From positions 1,536,001 through 1,600,000 of the forward strand of contig NZ_CP156081.1 in assembly GCF_039830135.1 (NCBI RefSeq): a DNA stretch of 64,000 bases. The letters run 5' to 3'. The position numbers and the translations under genes were made by a program. Origin of the DNA: Defluviimonas sp. SAOS-178_SWC. GTDB lineage: Bacteria; Pseudomonadota; Alphaproteobacteria; Rhodobacterales; Rhodobacteraceae. Below are positions 1 through 8,753 of this stretch, piece by piece. The notes under the pieces were generated by a model that ran no database searches, had not been told where the DNA came from, and worked only from the letters and a program-made list of their open reading frames with translations. Numbering within the stretch: position 1 is the first letter of the stretch; every line of letters begins with the position of its first letter.

Positions 1-734
1 ATCACCGCGCGCAGAAGTTCGCGCTTCTGCTTGGCGGTCTGGTCCTTGCGGGTCGGCGTCAATTCGATCAGCCGCTGTTCGATGGTCTCCGAGGTCGTCG
101 CCTGGCGCGCGACCTCGATCCGGGCCGGCGTGTGCAGGAACGCGTTGGTGATGCGCTCGATCTCCGGCGCCATCGTCGCGGAGTAGAAGAGCGTCTGACG
201 GGTGAAGGGCGTCAGCGAGAAGATGCGCTCGATATCCGGGATGAAGCCCATGTCGAGCATCCGGTCGGCCTCGTCCACCACCATGATCTGCACGCCGGTC
301 AGCAGAAGCTTGCCGCGTTCGAAATGGTCGAGCAGACGGCCCGGCGTGGCGATCAGCACGTCGACGCCGCGGTCGATGAGCTTGTCCTGCTCGGTGAAGG
401 AGACGCCGCCGATCAGAAGCGCCTTCGTGAGCTTGGTGTGTTTCGAATAAACATCGAAGTTCTCGGCCACCTGTGCCGCGAGTTCCCGCGTGGGCGCAAG
501 GACCAGCGAGCGCGGCATGCGCGCGCGGGCGCGGCCGCGGCCGAGAAGCGTGATCATCGGCAGCGTGAAAGAGGCGGTTTTCCCGGTCCCGGTCTGCGCG
601 ATACCGAGTACGTCACGGCCTTCGAGCGCGGGCGGAATGGCGCCGGCCTGGATCGGGGTGGGGGTTTCATAGCCGGCTTCGGCAATGGCTTGCAGGACCT
701 TGGGGTCCAGCTTCAGGTCAGAAAATTTGGTCAT
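1..734 (-). CDS. DEAD-box RNA helicase (RhlE-like), N-terminal part
   Basis: ATP-dependent RNA helicase of the DEAD-box family, acting in cytoplasmic RNA remodelling such as ribosome assembly or RNA decay. About 244 residues are present and the gene runs off the left edge. Visible motifs in order: Q-motif TPIQ (near residue 26), Walker A AQTGTGKT (46-53), PTREL (81-85), TPGR (130-133), DEAD (154-157) and SAT (185-187). This is the complete RecA-like domain 1; domain 2 is outside the window. The ATG at 734 is the first start of this frame and gives the usual short N-terminus before the Q-motif. The choice between RhlE and related paralogues cannot be made from this half. Confidence 0.93.
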   Translation of the reverse strand, partial: MTKFSDLKLDPKVLQAIAEAGYETPTPIQAGAIPPALEGRDVLGIAQTGTGKTASFTLPMITLLGRGRARARMPRSLVLAPTRELAAQVAENFDVYSKHTKLTKALLIGGVSFTEQDKLIDRGVDVLIATPGRLLDHFERGKLLLTGVQIMVVDEADRMLDMGFIPDIERIFSLTPFTRQTLFYSATMAPEIERITNAFLHTPARIEVARQATTSETIEQRLIELTPTRKDQTAKQKRELLRAV

Positions 735-884
735 CAGCGTCCATCGGATGCGGTATCGGACCGCAGGGTGAAGGGACGCTACAGCCCGGGCGCCCCGGCA
801 AGATCCCACCGGATGTGGGTGCTGTGGCGTACTGCACTTTCGCGGCAAGGTCAATCTGCCGGGGGAAGTGGCCCCCGAAAGGGT

Positions 885-919
885 GGCGCCGCCCGCTTTG
901 GGGGGAAGCGGACGGCGCC
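885..919 (-). terminator. Hairpin between VPLPA-CTERM gene and helicase gene
   Basis: Inverted repeat with 14-bp arms (885-898 and 906-919, one mismatch) and a 7-nt loop. It lies downstream of the VPLPA-CTERM gene (stop at 998) and upstream of the helicase start (734), both on the minus strand. There is no clear T-run, so a factor-independent terminator is likely but not proven. Confidence 0.4.
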
Positions 920-997
920 TTGGCTTGGGTATTTGGGTGGGTGTGTTTTGGGTGGGTACTCTTGTTACTGCCGATAGCGCCCGATGCCTGTTTGAAC

Positions 998-1513
998 CTA
1001 CCCGCGACGGCGGCGCAGAAGCGCCGCAAGTCCCAGGCCGGACAGCAGGAGAGCCCCGCCGGCCGGCACGGGCACGGCCGCCATGTCGAGACGGATCGCC
1101 CCGAGATGGTTGCCGACCACTCCCGGCGAACGTGCGAGCACGTCCATCGAGATCAGGTAGTCCCCCGGCCCGAGAAGGAACGCGCCCGAGCTGTGGTCGC
1201 CGTCGGCGAGTGCTGCGTCGAAGTTCATTCCGGTATTGGCCGAAGGTGTCACCGGGGCGGAGGTCGTCCCGAGCGACAGGGTGTTGGCGAAGACCTCGAA
1301 CTGATCCCCGGCCAGGAAGCCATCGACGATCGTCAGGATGGCATTCGCGGCAAGGGAGAAGCTGTATCTCCGCATGACGGTGGTGCCAACGTCGCCGAAC
1401 GCAAATCTGTTCCATCCGCTGTCGGCGACGAGGTCGATGACCGCGGCGCGGGAAGGCCCGGCCGAAACCATCGCGGCTGCCACAGCCAGCGCTTTGATCG
1501 AGACATTAATCAT
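998..1513 (-). CDS. VPLPA-CTERM sorting-domain exported protein
   Basis: Predicted secreted protein of 171 residues. Residues 1-23 form a Sec signal peptide ending at SRA. The mature part is a small beta-rich domain I cannot assign. The C-terminus is a textbook VPLPA-CTERM tripartite signal: VPVPAGG near 147, a hydrophobic helix, then the basic tail LLRRRRG. Such proteins are processed by an exosortase-type transpeptidase and usually end up in the extracellular matrix; the exosortase gene is not in this window. It is transcribed alone, with a hairpin after it and a 417-bp AT-richer region before it. The ligand or role is unknown. Confidence 0.85.
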   Translation of the reverse strand: MINVSIKALAVAAAMVSAGPSRAAVIDLVADSGWNRFAFGDVGTTVMRRYSFSLAANAILTIVDGFLAGDQFEVFANTLSLGTTSAPVTPSANTGMNFDAALADGDHSSGAFLLGPGDYLISMDVLARSPGVVGNHLGAIRLDMAAVPVPAGGALLLSGLGLAALLRRRRG

Positions 1514-1930
1514 GGCAGCTCCGGTATTGTTGCGGGTGGTAGGTCAATCCTTTGGTGAAATGAGACAATTTTGAGGCAATCTGGGCAGTTGTTGCCAAAT
1601 GAGAAACAGACAGGCCGCATTCAGCCCACAATTGCGCGTCGGGGAACGATGGCGGCGGAAATCTGCCTATGGTTGACAAGAAATTGCCTTGTTCGCGCGC
1701 CCAGGAGTGCCGAAAAAATTGGCATTTTTGGCATGGGCGGGAACAATTGCCATGATTCGAACAGGATTGGATTCGTCTTCGAACCCACTGTTCAATCTCC
1801 CGAAACCGCCTTGCGGATGGGGAAATTTCCACCATTTTGGACCCTCGCGATGCGATCCTAATGGGTCTCATTGTCGGGCCGCGCGCCCGGGACTAGGGTT
1901 GTCCCCGCATGACGAGGGACCAGGCCGACG
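1514..1930. other. 417-bp intergenic region with repeated TTGGCA motifs
   Basis: No convincing gene. It separates the VPLPA-CTERM gene (minus) from the GT25 gene (plus), so it must carry both promoters. It is visibly less GC-rich than its surroundings. The core TTGGCA/TGCCAA recurs: TTGCCA at 1592-1597 and 1747-1752, TTGGCA at 1719-1724 and 1728-1733 (the last two as a 9-bp-spaced direct repeat). These could be regulator half-sites; no clean sigma-54 or sigma-70 promoter was identified. Confidence 0.45.
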
Positions 1931-2725
1931 ATGCCGCCGATTTACGTGATCAACCTCGACCGGGCGCCGGACCGGCTGGCCGCGATCGCCGCCGGGCTTG
2001 ACGGGTTCGGACTTTCCTGGCGCCGCGTCGAGGCGATCGACCGTCTCGCGGTGTCGGACGACTGGCTGACAGCGGAGTTCGGCGCGGGCGAGCTGTCCCG
2101 CGCCTTTCCCGCGACGCCGGGCGACATGGCGTGTTCGCTCAGCCACCAGGCGCTTTGGCGCGAGATCGCGTCGGGCGAGGCTGAGGCGGCAATCGTGCTG
2201 GAGGACGATGCGCGGCTTTCCGACGCGTTCGTTCGGCTTGCGAGCGCCGATCTCGCCGGGCACATGCGGCGCCACGGCATGGGGGCCCTCAAGATCGAGT
2301 TCTGGCCCGGCCCGCAACAAAGCCGCCGCTTTCCGGTCGGCCAAGACCTCGGCCCGATCACGGGGGGCATGCGGCTCTACCGGATGCGGAGCGGGTTCCT
2401 CGGCACCTGCGGCTATGTCCTCACCGCAGATGCCGCGCGGCAGCTATTGCGCCGCTTCCCGAAACTCGGTGTGCCGGTCGACCATTTCCTCTTCGGACCC
2501 GAGGCCGCTTTGGGCTTCGATCTTCTCAGGCCCGGTTTCGTCAATCCCGCGCCCGTCCTTCACGATGTGGCTCGGTTCGGCTCGGATATCGGCCCGGCGC
2601 GGAGCGAAGGCAAGCGAACGATTGGACGGCGGCTCCGCGACCACGTCGCGCGCCGCAGGCTTGCGGCCGAAACGCGCCGGGGCGAGGTGGAGCGGGTCGA
2701 GATGCGGTTTGCCGGCGAGGACTGA
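1931..2725 (+). CDS. Glycosyltransferase family 25 (LPS biosynthesis type)
   Basis: Predicted GT25 glycosyltransferase of 264 residues, the family that adds sugars (often galactose) to LPS cores or other envelope glycans at the cytoplasmic face. Family marks seen: the N-terminal VINLDRAPDRL, the MACSLSHQALW segment near residue 60 (family consensus GCxLSH), and the acidic IVLEDDA near residue 90, which is the probable metal/nucleotide-sugar site. No signal peptide or membrane span. It stands alone; its stop is 7 bp from the convergent prfC stop. The acceptor and donor sugar cannot be deduced. A GAGGGA purine stretch precedes the ATG. Confidence 0.86.
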   Translation: MPPIYVINLDRAPDRLAAIAAGLDGFGLSWRRVEAIDRLAVSDDWLTAEFGAGELSRAFPATPGDMACSLSHQALWREIASGEAEAAIVLEDDARLSDAFVRLASADLAGHMRRHGMGALKIEFWPGPQQSRRFPVGQDLGPITGGMRLYRMRSGFLGTCGYVLTADAARQLLRRFPKLGVPVDHFLFGPEAALGFDLLRPGFVNPAPVLHDVARFGSDIGPARSEGKRTIGRRLRDHVARRRLAAETRRGEVERVEMRFAGED

Positions 2726-2732
2726 GCGCGGC

Positions 2733-4340
2733 TCAGATCATCATCTCTTTCGTGGCCGAAAGCTGCAGCGCCGGGTGGTCGCGCACGATCCGGTCGATGT
2801 CCCACTGAAGCCGGGTGAGATAGACGATGTCGCCGTCGTGGTCGTGGGCGATATGGCCCTTGTTGGCGTTCACGAACTTCTCGACATCGGCCTTCGGGCC
2901 CGTCACCCAGCGGGCGGAGGTGAACTGCGTGGGCTCGAAGCGGACCGGCAGCGAATATTCCAGCTCGATCCGGCTGGCCAGAACGTCGAACTGGAGCGCC
3001 CCGACGACACCGACGATGAAGCCCGAACCGATCGCGGGCTTGAAGACCTTGGCGGCACCTTCCTCGGCGAACTGCGTAAGCGCCTTCTCAAGGTGCTTGG
3101 CCTTCATCGGATCGCCCGCGCGCACGGTCTGCAACAGTTCCGGCGCGAAGCTCGGGATGCCGGTGAAGCGCAACGCCTCGCCCTCGGTCAGCGCGTCGCC
3201 GATGCGGAGCTGGCCGTGGTTCGGAATGCCGATGATGTCGCCCGCCCAGGCCTCTTCCGCAAGTTCGCGGTCGGCGGCGAGGAAGAGGACCGGATTGGAG
3301 ATCGCCATCTGCTTCTTCGAGCGGACGTGCAGAAGCTTCATGCCGCGCTCGAAGTGGCCCGAGGCGAGGCGGACGAAAGCCACCCGGTCGCGGTGCTTGG
3401 GGTCCATGTTGGCCTGCACCTTGAAGACGAAGCCGGCGACCTTGTCCTCTTCCGGCGCGATCTCGCGTTCGGCGGCCTTCTGGACCTGCGGCTCCGGCCC
3501 GTATTCCCCGATGCCCTTCATCAGTTCCTTGACGCCGAAGGAGTTGATCGCGGAGCCGAACCAGATCGGCGTCAGATGCCCTTCGAGGAAGGACTGGCGG
3601 TCGAAGGCGGGCAGAAGCTCGCGCGCCATCTCCAGTTCCTCGCGGAGCTTCGTGAGCTGGGCGGCCGGGATGTGGTCGGCAAGCTTCGGATCGTCGAGCC
3701 CTTCGATCTTTATCGACTCGGCCACCCGGTTGCGGTCGGCGCGGTCCATCAGTTCCAGCCGGTCGTGCAGGATGTCGTAGCAGCCGAGGAAGTCGCGGCC
3801 CATGCCGATCGGCCAGGACGCGGGCGTCACGTCGATGGCCAGGTTTTCCTGGATCTCGTCGATGATCTCGAACGTGTCGCGGGCCTCGCGGTCCATCTTG
3901 TTGCAGAAGGTCAGGATCGGCAGGTCGCGGAGCCGGCAGACCTCGAAAAGCTTGCGGGTCTGGCTTTCCACGCCCTTCGCCCCGTCGATCACCATGATCG
4001 CCGCATCGACGGCGGTCAGCGTCCGGTAGGTGTCCTCGGAAAAGTCCGAGTGGCCGGGCGTGTCGACGAGGTTGAAACGGTAGCGCCCGAAATCGAACGA
4101 CATGGCCGACGCCGAGACCGAGATGCCCCGGTCCTGTTCCAGCTTCATGAAGTCCGACCGCGTGCGGCGCGCCTCGCCCTTGGCGCGGACCTGTCCGGCC
4201 ATCTGGATCGCGCCGCCGAACAGCAGGAACTTCTCGGTCAGCGTGGTCTTGCCCGCATCGGGGTGCGAGATGATGGCAAAGGTCCGCCGCCGGGCGATCT
4301 CGGCGGGAAGGTCTGGGCGGTTGGTGGGCGTCTGAAGCAT
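2733..4340 (-). CDS. prfC: Peptide chain release factor 3
   Basis: RF3, the translational GTPase that recycles RF1/RF2 from the ribosome after termination. It has 535 residues, close to the usual 525-535. G-domain motifs are intact: SHPDAGKT (25-32), DTPGHSDF, and NKMD; the family-specific RTRSDFMKLEQDRGIS switch region follows G1. The frame is open for 25 codons further upstream, but the ATG at 4340 is chosen because it gives the standard N-terminus before the G1 motif. It is convergent with the GT25 gene and likely monocistronic. Assignment is firm from the RF3-type switch I and domain order; it is not EF-G, which is much longer. Confidence 0.97.
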   Translation of the reverse strand: MLQTPTNRPDLPAEIARRRTFAIISHPDAGKTTLTEKFLLFGGAIQMAGQVRAKGEARRTRSDFMKLEQDRGISVSASAMSFDFGRYRFNLVDTPGHSDFSEDTYRTLTAVDAAIMVIDGAKGVESQTRKLFEVCRLRDLPILTFCNKMDREARDTFEIIDEIQENLAIDVTPASWPIGMGRDFLGCYDILHDRLELMDRADRNRVAESIKIEGLDDPKLADHIPAAQLTKLREELEMARELLPAFDRQSFLEGHLTPIWFGSAINSFGVKELMKGIGEYGPEPQVQKAAEREIAPEEDKVAGFVFKVQANMDPKHRDRVAFVRLASGHFERGMKLLHVRSKKQMAISNPVLFLAADRELAEEAWAGDIIGIPNHGQLRIGDALTEGEALRFTGIPSFAPELLQTVRAGDPMKAKHLEKALTQFAEEGAAKVFKPAIGSGFIVGVVGALQFDVLASRIELEYSLPVRFEPTQFTSARWVTGPKADVEKFVNANKGHIAHDHDGDIVYLTRLQWDIDRIVRDHPALQLSATKEMMI

Positions 4341-4384
4341 GGCCCGGGCATATAGCGGCAGGCGCGTGTGAAGGGAAGGGACCG

Positions 4385-4963
4385 TCAGCCGATCTTGCGG
4401 ACCGTATCGCCACACCGGACGGTGCCGTCCTTCGTCACCCGCCCGTAGATTCCCCGCAGGCGCAGCGCCTTGCCCTCTCCGGTATTGACGAAGAGGCAGG
4501 CATCGCGGCCATAGCGGTCGATGAAGGACTGGCAGCCGTTATGCGGCGTGTCGGTGATGACAAGCTCGACCGAACCAAGGGCGAGCCGCGTGCCGGGCTG
4601 CATGTTGGCGGGCGACGTATCCATGTCGAGAAAGAGGTTGTCGCCGGCGGCGCCCCAGTTCTCGACCGCGCCCGCGATCGCCTCGATGCAGCGCGCGTTC
4701 ATGATGCAGATCTGCACGTCGGGATGGGGCTTGCCGTCCCCGGTCGAGAGCCAGCAGCCCTTCGCCCAATGGTCGCCCTCGACCCCGCCCGCGAGGCTGA
4801 GTTGCGCCACCTCCGGCATGTGCCGCGCCCCCGGTTCCGGGCGGACGACGATCGCCCTCACCGTGCCGTCATCCTTCGGCGCGGCCATGATGCGGGGCAG
4901 GGAGGTCAGAAGCTCTTCCCGGCTCCGGAAGCGATCGACGGCAGGATGAATGGTCTGAGTCAT
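4385..4963 (-). CDS. MOSC domain-containing protein
   Basis: Small MOSC-domain protein (192 residues). MOSC domains bind and transfer sulfur or hydroxylated nitrogen groups with molybdenum cofactor in proteins such as YiiM and mARC. Supporting segments: AGGVEGDHW near the N-terminal third, a DVQICIMNARC strand, and the conserved Cys region HNGCQSF followed by RGIYGRV. The ATG at 4963 is preferred over an earlier in-frame start because GGAGAA lies 6 nt before it. No molybdoenzyme gene is adjacent, so the substrate is unknown. The stop is 44 bp upstream of the prfC start, so the two could be co-transcribed. Confidence 0.85.
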   Translation of the reverse strand: MTQTIHPAVDRFRSREELLTSLPRIMAAPKDDGTVRAIVVRPEPGARHMPEVAQLSLAGGVEGDHWAKGCWLSTGDGKPHPDVQICIMNARCIEAIAGAVENWGAAGDNLFLDMDTSPANMQPGTRLALGSVELVITDTPHNGCQSFIDRYGRDACLFVNTGEGKALRLRGIYGRVTKDGTVRCGDTVRKIG

Positions 4964-5044
4964 CAGCTTCTCCGATAGGGCTGCGATTGCCGGTCGCAGA
5001 ATAGCCCATCGCGCGCCATTGGAAAACGCCACGGAGCGGGCACC

Positions 5045-6055
5045 TCAGCGCCCCGCTTTTCCGCGCAGGAGCGCCTTGCGTGCGGCATCGTCGAGGATCT
5101 CGCGCCCGACCTCGGTGCCGAAATGCTGGCTTTGGCTCAGGCCGGGAAAGCGCGCCTTGACCTCCTCGGCCAGATCCGCCGGCATGAGCATCACGGTAGC
5201 CTCGTTCACCATCAGGCTTTCGGCCGGGATGCCCTCGGCATAGATGATCTCGTGCCGGTCGAAGACGAGGCTGTAATAGTCGACGAAACCGCCCTCGCGC
5301 CGGGTCACGGTATCGCCGTCGACGAGATGCTTCGCCTGCACGAGAAGCTCCGCCGTGCCGCCGAGCCGCTTTTTGCCGCGCTGGTAGATGAAGACCCGGT
5401 GATGCGGGCTGACGACGAGGTCGGTATCGTTGCCAAGTGTTCCGGCCGAGATCACCACCGGCGCGAAGGCCCCCTTGGCGCGCAGAGTGGCTTTGCCGAT
5501 CCAGCGGACCTCCTGCGGACCGTGATCCCGGGTCAGGATCTTGTCGCCCGGCTGTAGCGCCTCGATCGGACGCTGGGCGCCGCCCGGCAGCGTAACCATC
5601 GTGCCGGAGGCGAAGGACACGCAGACGATATCGGCGATGCGGATATCGCCGATATCGGCGCTTGCGGCGATGAGCGTGTAGTCGAAGCGCGGCGCAATCG
5701 GAGAAAGCGGGATGGCGAGGCTCTCGCCCGACGCATCATGTCGAACGATCAGCACCTCCACCTGGTCGCCGTCGGGCGCCATCAGCGTCAGGAGCGAGAG
5801 CAGGCCGACCCTGTCGCCGGGCTGGCCGATCTCGGATCCCTCGGCCAGCGTCTGGGCCTGCCGGTCGCCGGCGACGGGGGCGAGCATCAGCCGCAGCGAC
5901 GGCGCCTCGCGGTCGAGCCGGTAAACGTCGCCCGGCTCCACCAGCCCGGCGTCTGCGATCGGATCGCCGAGATTGGCGCCGCTCGCGACGCGGAGCGCGC
6001 GCGCGGGATAGGCATGCGCCGCATGGGCGGGCAGCATCTCGGTTCGATCCGGCAT
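5045..6055 (-). CDS. Hint (hedgehog/intein) domain-containing protein
   Basis: 336-residue protein with a Hint_2-type domain. The N-terminal ~150 residues look like a small carbohydrate- or metal-independent beta domain common before Rhodobacterales Hint domains. The Hint part starts at about residue 153 with the block CVSFASGTMVTLPGG, then IEALQPGDKILTRD, HHRVFIY and a late YAEGIPAESLMVN block. Hint domains can self-splice or self-cleave; in these bacteria they sit in secreted, often calcium-binding RTX proteins, but no RTX repeats are present here. The Cys at the start of the domain could be the catalytic residue. Substrate and biological role unknown. Confidence 0.85.
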   Translation of the reverse strand: MPDRTEMLPAHAAHAYPARALRVASGANLGDPIADAGLVEPGDVYRLDREAPSLRLMLAPVAGDRQAQTLAEGSEIGQPGDRVGLLSLLTLMAPDGDQVEVLIVRHDASGESLAIPLSPIAPRFDYTLIAASADIGDIRIADIVCVSFASGTMVTLPGGAQRPIEALQPGDKILTRDHGPQEVRWIGKATLRAKGAFAPVVISAGTLGNDTDLVVSPHHRVFIYQRGKKRLGGTAELLVQAKHLVDGDTVTRREGGFVDYYSLVFDRHEIIYAEGIPAESLMVNEATVMLMPADLAEEVKARFPGLSQSQHFGTEVGREILDDAARKALLRGKAGR

Positions 6056-6207
6056 CTTTCGACCTTCGACCTCGGCGGTGAGGGCCCGCCCTGTCCTCGA
6101 TTACCAAAGCCGTGGCTTCACCGTCAACGCGCAGAGGCGGCGGGGGCTGCCCATTCGGGCTGGTGCGTGGCCGGTCATTGGGTATTCTGGCCCGCGACTG
6201 ACAGGAG

Positions 6208-6993
6208 ATGACGATGGATCTGGGAATTCGCGGCAAGAGGGCGCTGGTCTGCGCCGCGTCGAAAGGCCTCGGGCGCGGGTGCGCGGAGGCTTTGGCGGCG
6301 GCGGGGGTCGACCTCGTGCTGAACGCGCGCGGGGCGGAGGCGCTGGCGGAGACGGCGGCGGCGATCCGCGCCGCGCACGGGGTTGCCGTGACCGAGGTCG
6401 CGGCCGACATCACGACCGAGGCGGGCCGTGCCGAGGTTCTGGCGGCGGCGGGAAACATCGACATCCTCGTCACCAATGCCGGCGGTCCGCCACCGGGCCT
6501 GTGGTCCGACTGGGACCGCGAGGATTTCATCCGCGCCCTCGACGCGAACATGCTGACGCCCATCGCACTGATGAAGGCCCTGATGCCGGCGATGATGGCG
6601 CGGGGCTGGGGCCGGGTCGTCAACATCACCTCGCAATCGGTAAAAGCGCCCATAGCGCAGCTGGGCCTGTCGAACGCCGCGCGCGCCGGGTTGACGGGTT
6701 ACGTCGCGGGAACGTCGCGGCAGGTGGCCCCGGCCGGCGTCACCATCAACAACCTGCTGCCCGGCATCCATGCGACCGACCGGGCGGATTCGCTCGATGG
6801 CGGCGTCGCTAAGGCGCAAGGAATCACGATCGAGGAGGCGCGGCAGAGACGCGCCGCGACGATACCCGTCCGTCGCTATGGCACGGCGGCGGAGTTCGGC
6901 GCCGTCTGCGCGTTCCTCTGTTCGGCCCATGCGGGCTTCATCGTCGGGCAGAACATCTTGCTCGACGGCGGCGCGATGAACGCGACGCTGTGA
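6208..6993 (+). CDS. Short-chain dehydrogenase/reductase family protein, atypical
   Basis: SDR-fold protein of 261 residues resembling 3-oxoacyl-ACP reductases. The Rossmann start is LVCAASKGLGRG rather than the classical TGxxxGxG, and NAG(G) follows at the end of beta-4 (VTNAGG). The usual Tyr-x-x-x-Lys active site is absent: after the ITSQS serine the sequence reads LGLSNAARAGL. This matches a known 'BKR-like' SDR subgroup that lacks a perfect NAD motif and catalytic tetrad (family knowledge). It may therefore not be an ordinary reductase. Its stop overlaps the GTG start of the next gene by 4 bp, implying translational coupling with the histidine phosphatase. Confidence 0.9.
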   Translation: MTMDLGIRGKRALVCAASKGLGRGCAEALAAAGVDLVLNARGAEALAETAAAIRAAHGVAVTEVAADITTEAGRAEVLAAAGNIDILVTNAGGPPPGLWSDWDREDFIRALDANMLTPIALMKALMPAMMARGWGRVVNITSQSVKAPIAQLGLSNAARAGLTGYVAGTSRQVAPAGVTINNLLPGIHATDRADSLDGGVAKAQGITIEEARQRRAATIPVRRYGTAAEFGAVCAFLCSAHAGFIVGQNILLDGGAMNATL

Positions 6994-7583
6994 GCGGCGC
7001 CGGTCCGGTCCTGCGCTACCTGAGCCATCCGGAAGTTGCTATCGCCCCCGCAGTTCCGGTGCCGGAATGGGGGCTGCACCCGCGCGGGCAGGCCCGGATC
7101 GCCGCGGTGGCGGCCCGTGGTTGGCCGGCGGGAACGGACAGGGTGATCTCCTCGGCCGAACGCAAAGCCCGCGAGGCCGCGCTGCCGCTGGCGGAGGCCC
7201 TGGGCCTCGCCATCGAGATCCGTCCGAGGCAGGGCGAAATCGACCGGTCGTCGACCGGCTATGTGCCGCATGCGCGGCACGAGGCGCTGGCGGATCGGTT
7301 CTTCGGCCGTCCCGAAGAGAGCGCCGACGGGTGGGAGACGGCGCGTGCGGCACAGAGGCGCGTGCTTTCCGATCTGCGCGCGATCCTCGCGGAGACCGCA
7401 ACCGGCGATCTGTTGATCGTCGGTCATGGCGGGGTCGGGACACTGCTTCTTTGCCATTTCGCCGGATGGGCCATCGACCGGGCACGCGATCAACCCGCCG
7501 GCGGGGGCTATTGCTTTGCCATCGCGCTGGAGGGGATGTCCGTGATGCATGGCTGGCAGCCGGTCGAGACGCTGGGCGGATAG
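6990..7583 (+). CDS. Histidine phosphatase family protein
   Basis: Histidine-phosphatase-superfamily protein of 197 residues. The usual N-terminal LxRHGE is replaced by RYLSHPEV, keeping a candidate catalytic His; the second half has the expected VISSAERKAREAA segment (RHG family SxxxRAxxTA region) and the C-terminal catalytic-type IVGHGGVGTLL. Small-molecule phosphatases, phosphoglycerate mutases and SixA-like enzymes share this fold, so the substrate cannot be assigned. The start is a GTG overlapping the SDR stop (GTGA), so the pair is probably translated together. The following gene begins 85 bp downstream. Confidence 0.82.
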   Translation: MSGAGPVLRYLSHPEVAIAPAVPVPEWGLHPRGQARIAAVAARGWPAGTDRVISSAERKAREAALPLAEALGLAIEIRPRQGEIDRSSTGYVPHARHEALADRFFGRPEESADGWETARAAQRRVLSDLRAILAETATGDLLIVGHGGVGTLLLCHFAGWAIDRARDQPAGGGYCFAIALEGMSVMHGWQPVETLGG

Positions 7584-7667
7584 GGCCATCGCGCTTGCGG
7601 GCTGGGGCGGGGGCTGCTATCCGGGTCCAAACCCGACGAATTCGCTCGGGGAAAGGGATGACCGGAC

Positions 7668-8753
7668 TTGACCGCCACACCGCCACGCCTGGAGGTACAG
7701 AACCTGATTCGCCATTTCGACGGGCGGACGGTGGTTGACGACGTGTCTCTCACGATCGAGGCCGGTCAGGTGACCTGCCTTCTCGGTCCTTCGGGCTGTG
7801 GCAAGTCGACGACGCTCCGGATGATCGCCGGCGTCGACATGCAGGATGCCGGCCGCATCCTCGTCGATGGCGTGCTTGTTTGCGACACGGTCTTCCGGGT
7901 TCCCCCCGAACGGCGCTCCATCGGGCTGATCTTCCAGGATTTCGCGCTCTTTCCGCATCTCTCGGTCGAGGAGAACATCGCCTTCGGCCTGCCGCGCGGG
8001 CCCGATGAGCGGGCGCGACGGGTCGGTGAGCTTCTCGAGCGGGTCTCGCTCTGCGGGTTCGGACCGAAATATCCGCACGAGTTGTCGGGCGGGGAGCAGC
8101 AGCGCGTGGCGCTGGCCCGCGCATTGGCGCCGCGGCCCCGCATCCTTCTGATGGACGAACCCTTTTCCGGCCTCGACGAACGGCTTCGCGACGGGATCCG
8201 CGACGAAACGCTGGCGCTCCTGAAAGAGGAAGGCGCGGCCGTCCTTCTCGTCACGCATGAGCCGCACGAGGCGATGCGCATGGCGGACGAGATCGCTCTG
8301 ATGCGCGCCGGCCGCGTCGTGCAGCATGGCGCGCCCTACAATATCTACAACGCCCCCGTCGACCGGGAGGCGGCGGCGTTCTTCTCCGATATCAACATCT
8401 TGCGCGGCGAAGTTCGTGGCGCGCTGACGCAGACCCCGTTCGGCGAGTTCCTCGCCCCCGGTGTGGCCGATGGCACAGAGGTGGAGATCGTCATCCGCCC
8501 GCAGCACCTCAAGATCGACTTCGACCGCGCCGGGCGCGGCCCCAATCCGACGGCCGAGGACGGCACACCGGCACGCGCGGTGGTGGAACGGGCGCGGTTC
8601 ATGGGACGTGAAAGCCTTGTCGAGTTCCGCATGGATGCGGGCGGCGAGATCCTCAAGGCGACGGTGCCGGGGGTGTTCCTGCCGAAGCCGGGAACGGTGA
8701 TGTGGCTCATGATCCGCCGCGACCGCTGTTTCGTCTTTCCCCGGTCTGGCTAA
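7668..8753 (+). CDS. ABC transporter ATP-binding protein (Fe3+/spermidine-type)
   Basis: ATPase subunit of an importer of the CUT/FbpC type, 361 residues. Walker A GPSGCGKST near residue 40, signature LSGGEQQRVALARAL near 145, Walker B ILLMDEP, switch His in VTHEPHEA, then a C-terminal TOBE-like regulatory domain (about 240-361). The best start is TTG at 7668, behind the purine-rich GAAAGGGA; no ATG fits this frame near the ABC domain. No permease or periplasmic binding protein gene is adjacent, so it is an orphan here and either serves a transporter encoded elsewhere or is a remnant. Iron is the likeliest substrate by similarity only. Confidence 0.9.
   Translation: MTATPPRLEVQNLIRHFDGRTVVDDVSLTIEAGQVTCLLGPSGCGKSTTLRMIAGVDMQDAGRILVDGVLVCDTVFRVPPERRSIGLIFQDFALFPHLSVEENIAFGLPRGPDERARRVGELLERVSLCGFGPKYPHELSGGEQQRVALARALAPRPRILLMDEPFSGLDERLRDGIRDETLALLKEEGAAVLLVTHEPHEAMRMADEIALMRAGRVVQHGAPYNIYNAPVDREAAAFFSDINILRGEVRGALTQTPFGEFLAPGVADGTEVEIVIRPQHLKIDFDRAGRGPNPTAEDGTPARAVVERARFMGRESLVEFRMDAGGEILKATVPGVFLPKPGTVMWLMIRRDRCFVFPRSG

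Noticed and set aside
1506..1871. 121-codon minus-strand frame with several Cys in the gap upstream of the VPLPA-CTERM gene
   Set aside because: Base composition and residues look random, no ribosome-binding site, no family features, and it would overlap the promoter and start of a clear gene.
2208..4355. 715-codon plus-strand frame opposite to prfC
   Set aside because: Shadow of prfC; low complexity, no motifs, overlaps the GT25 gene in a wrong frame.
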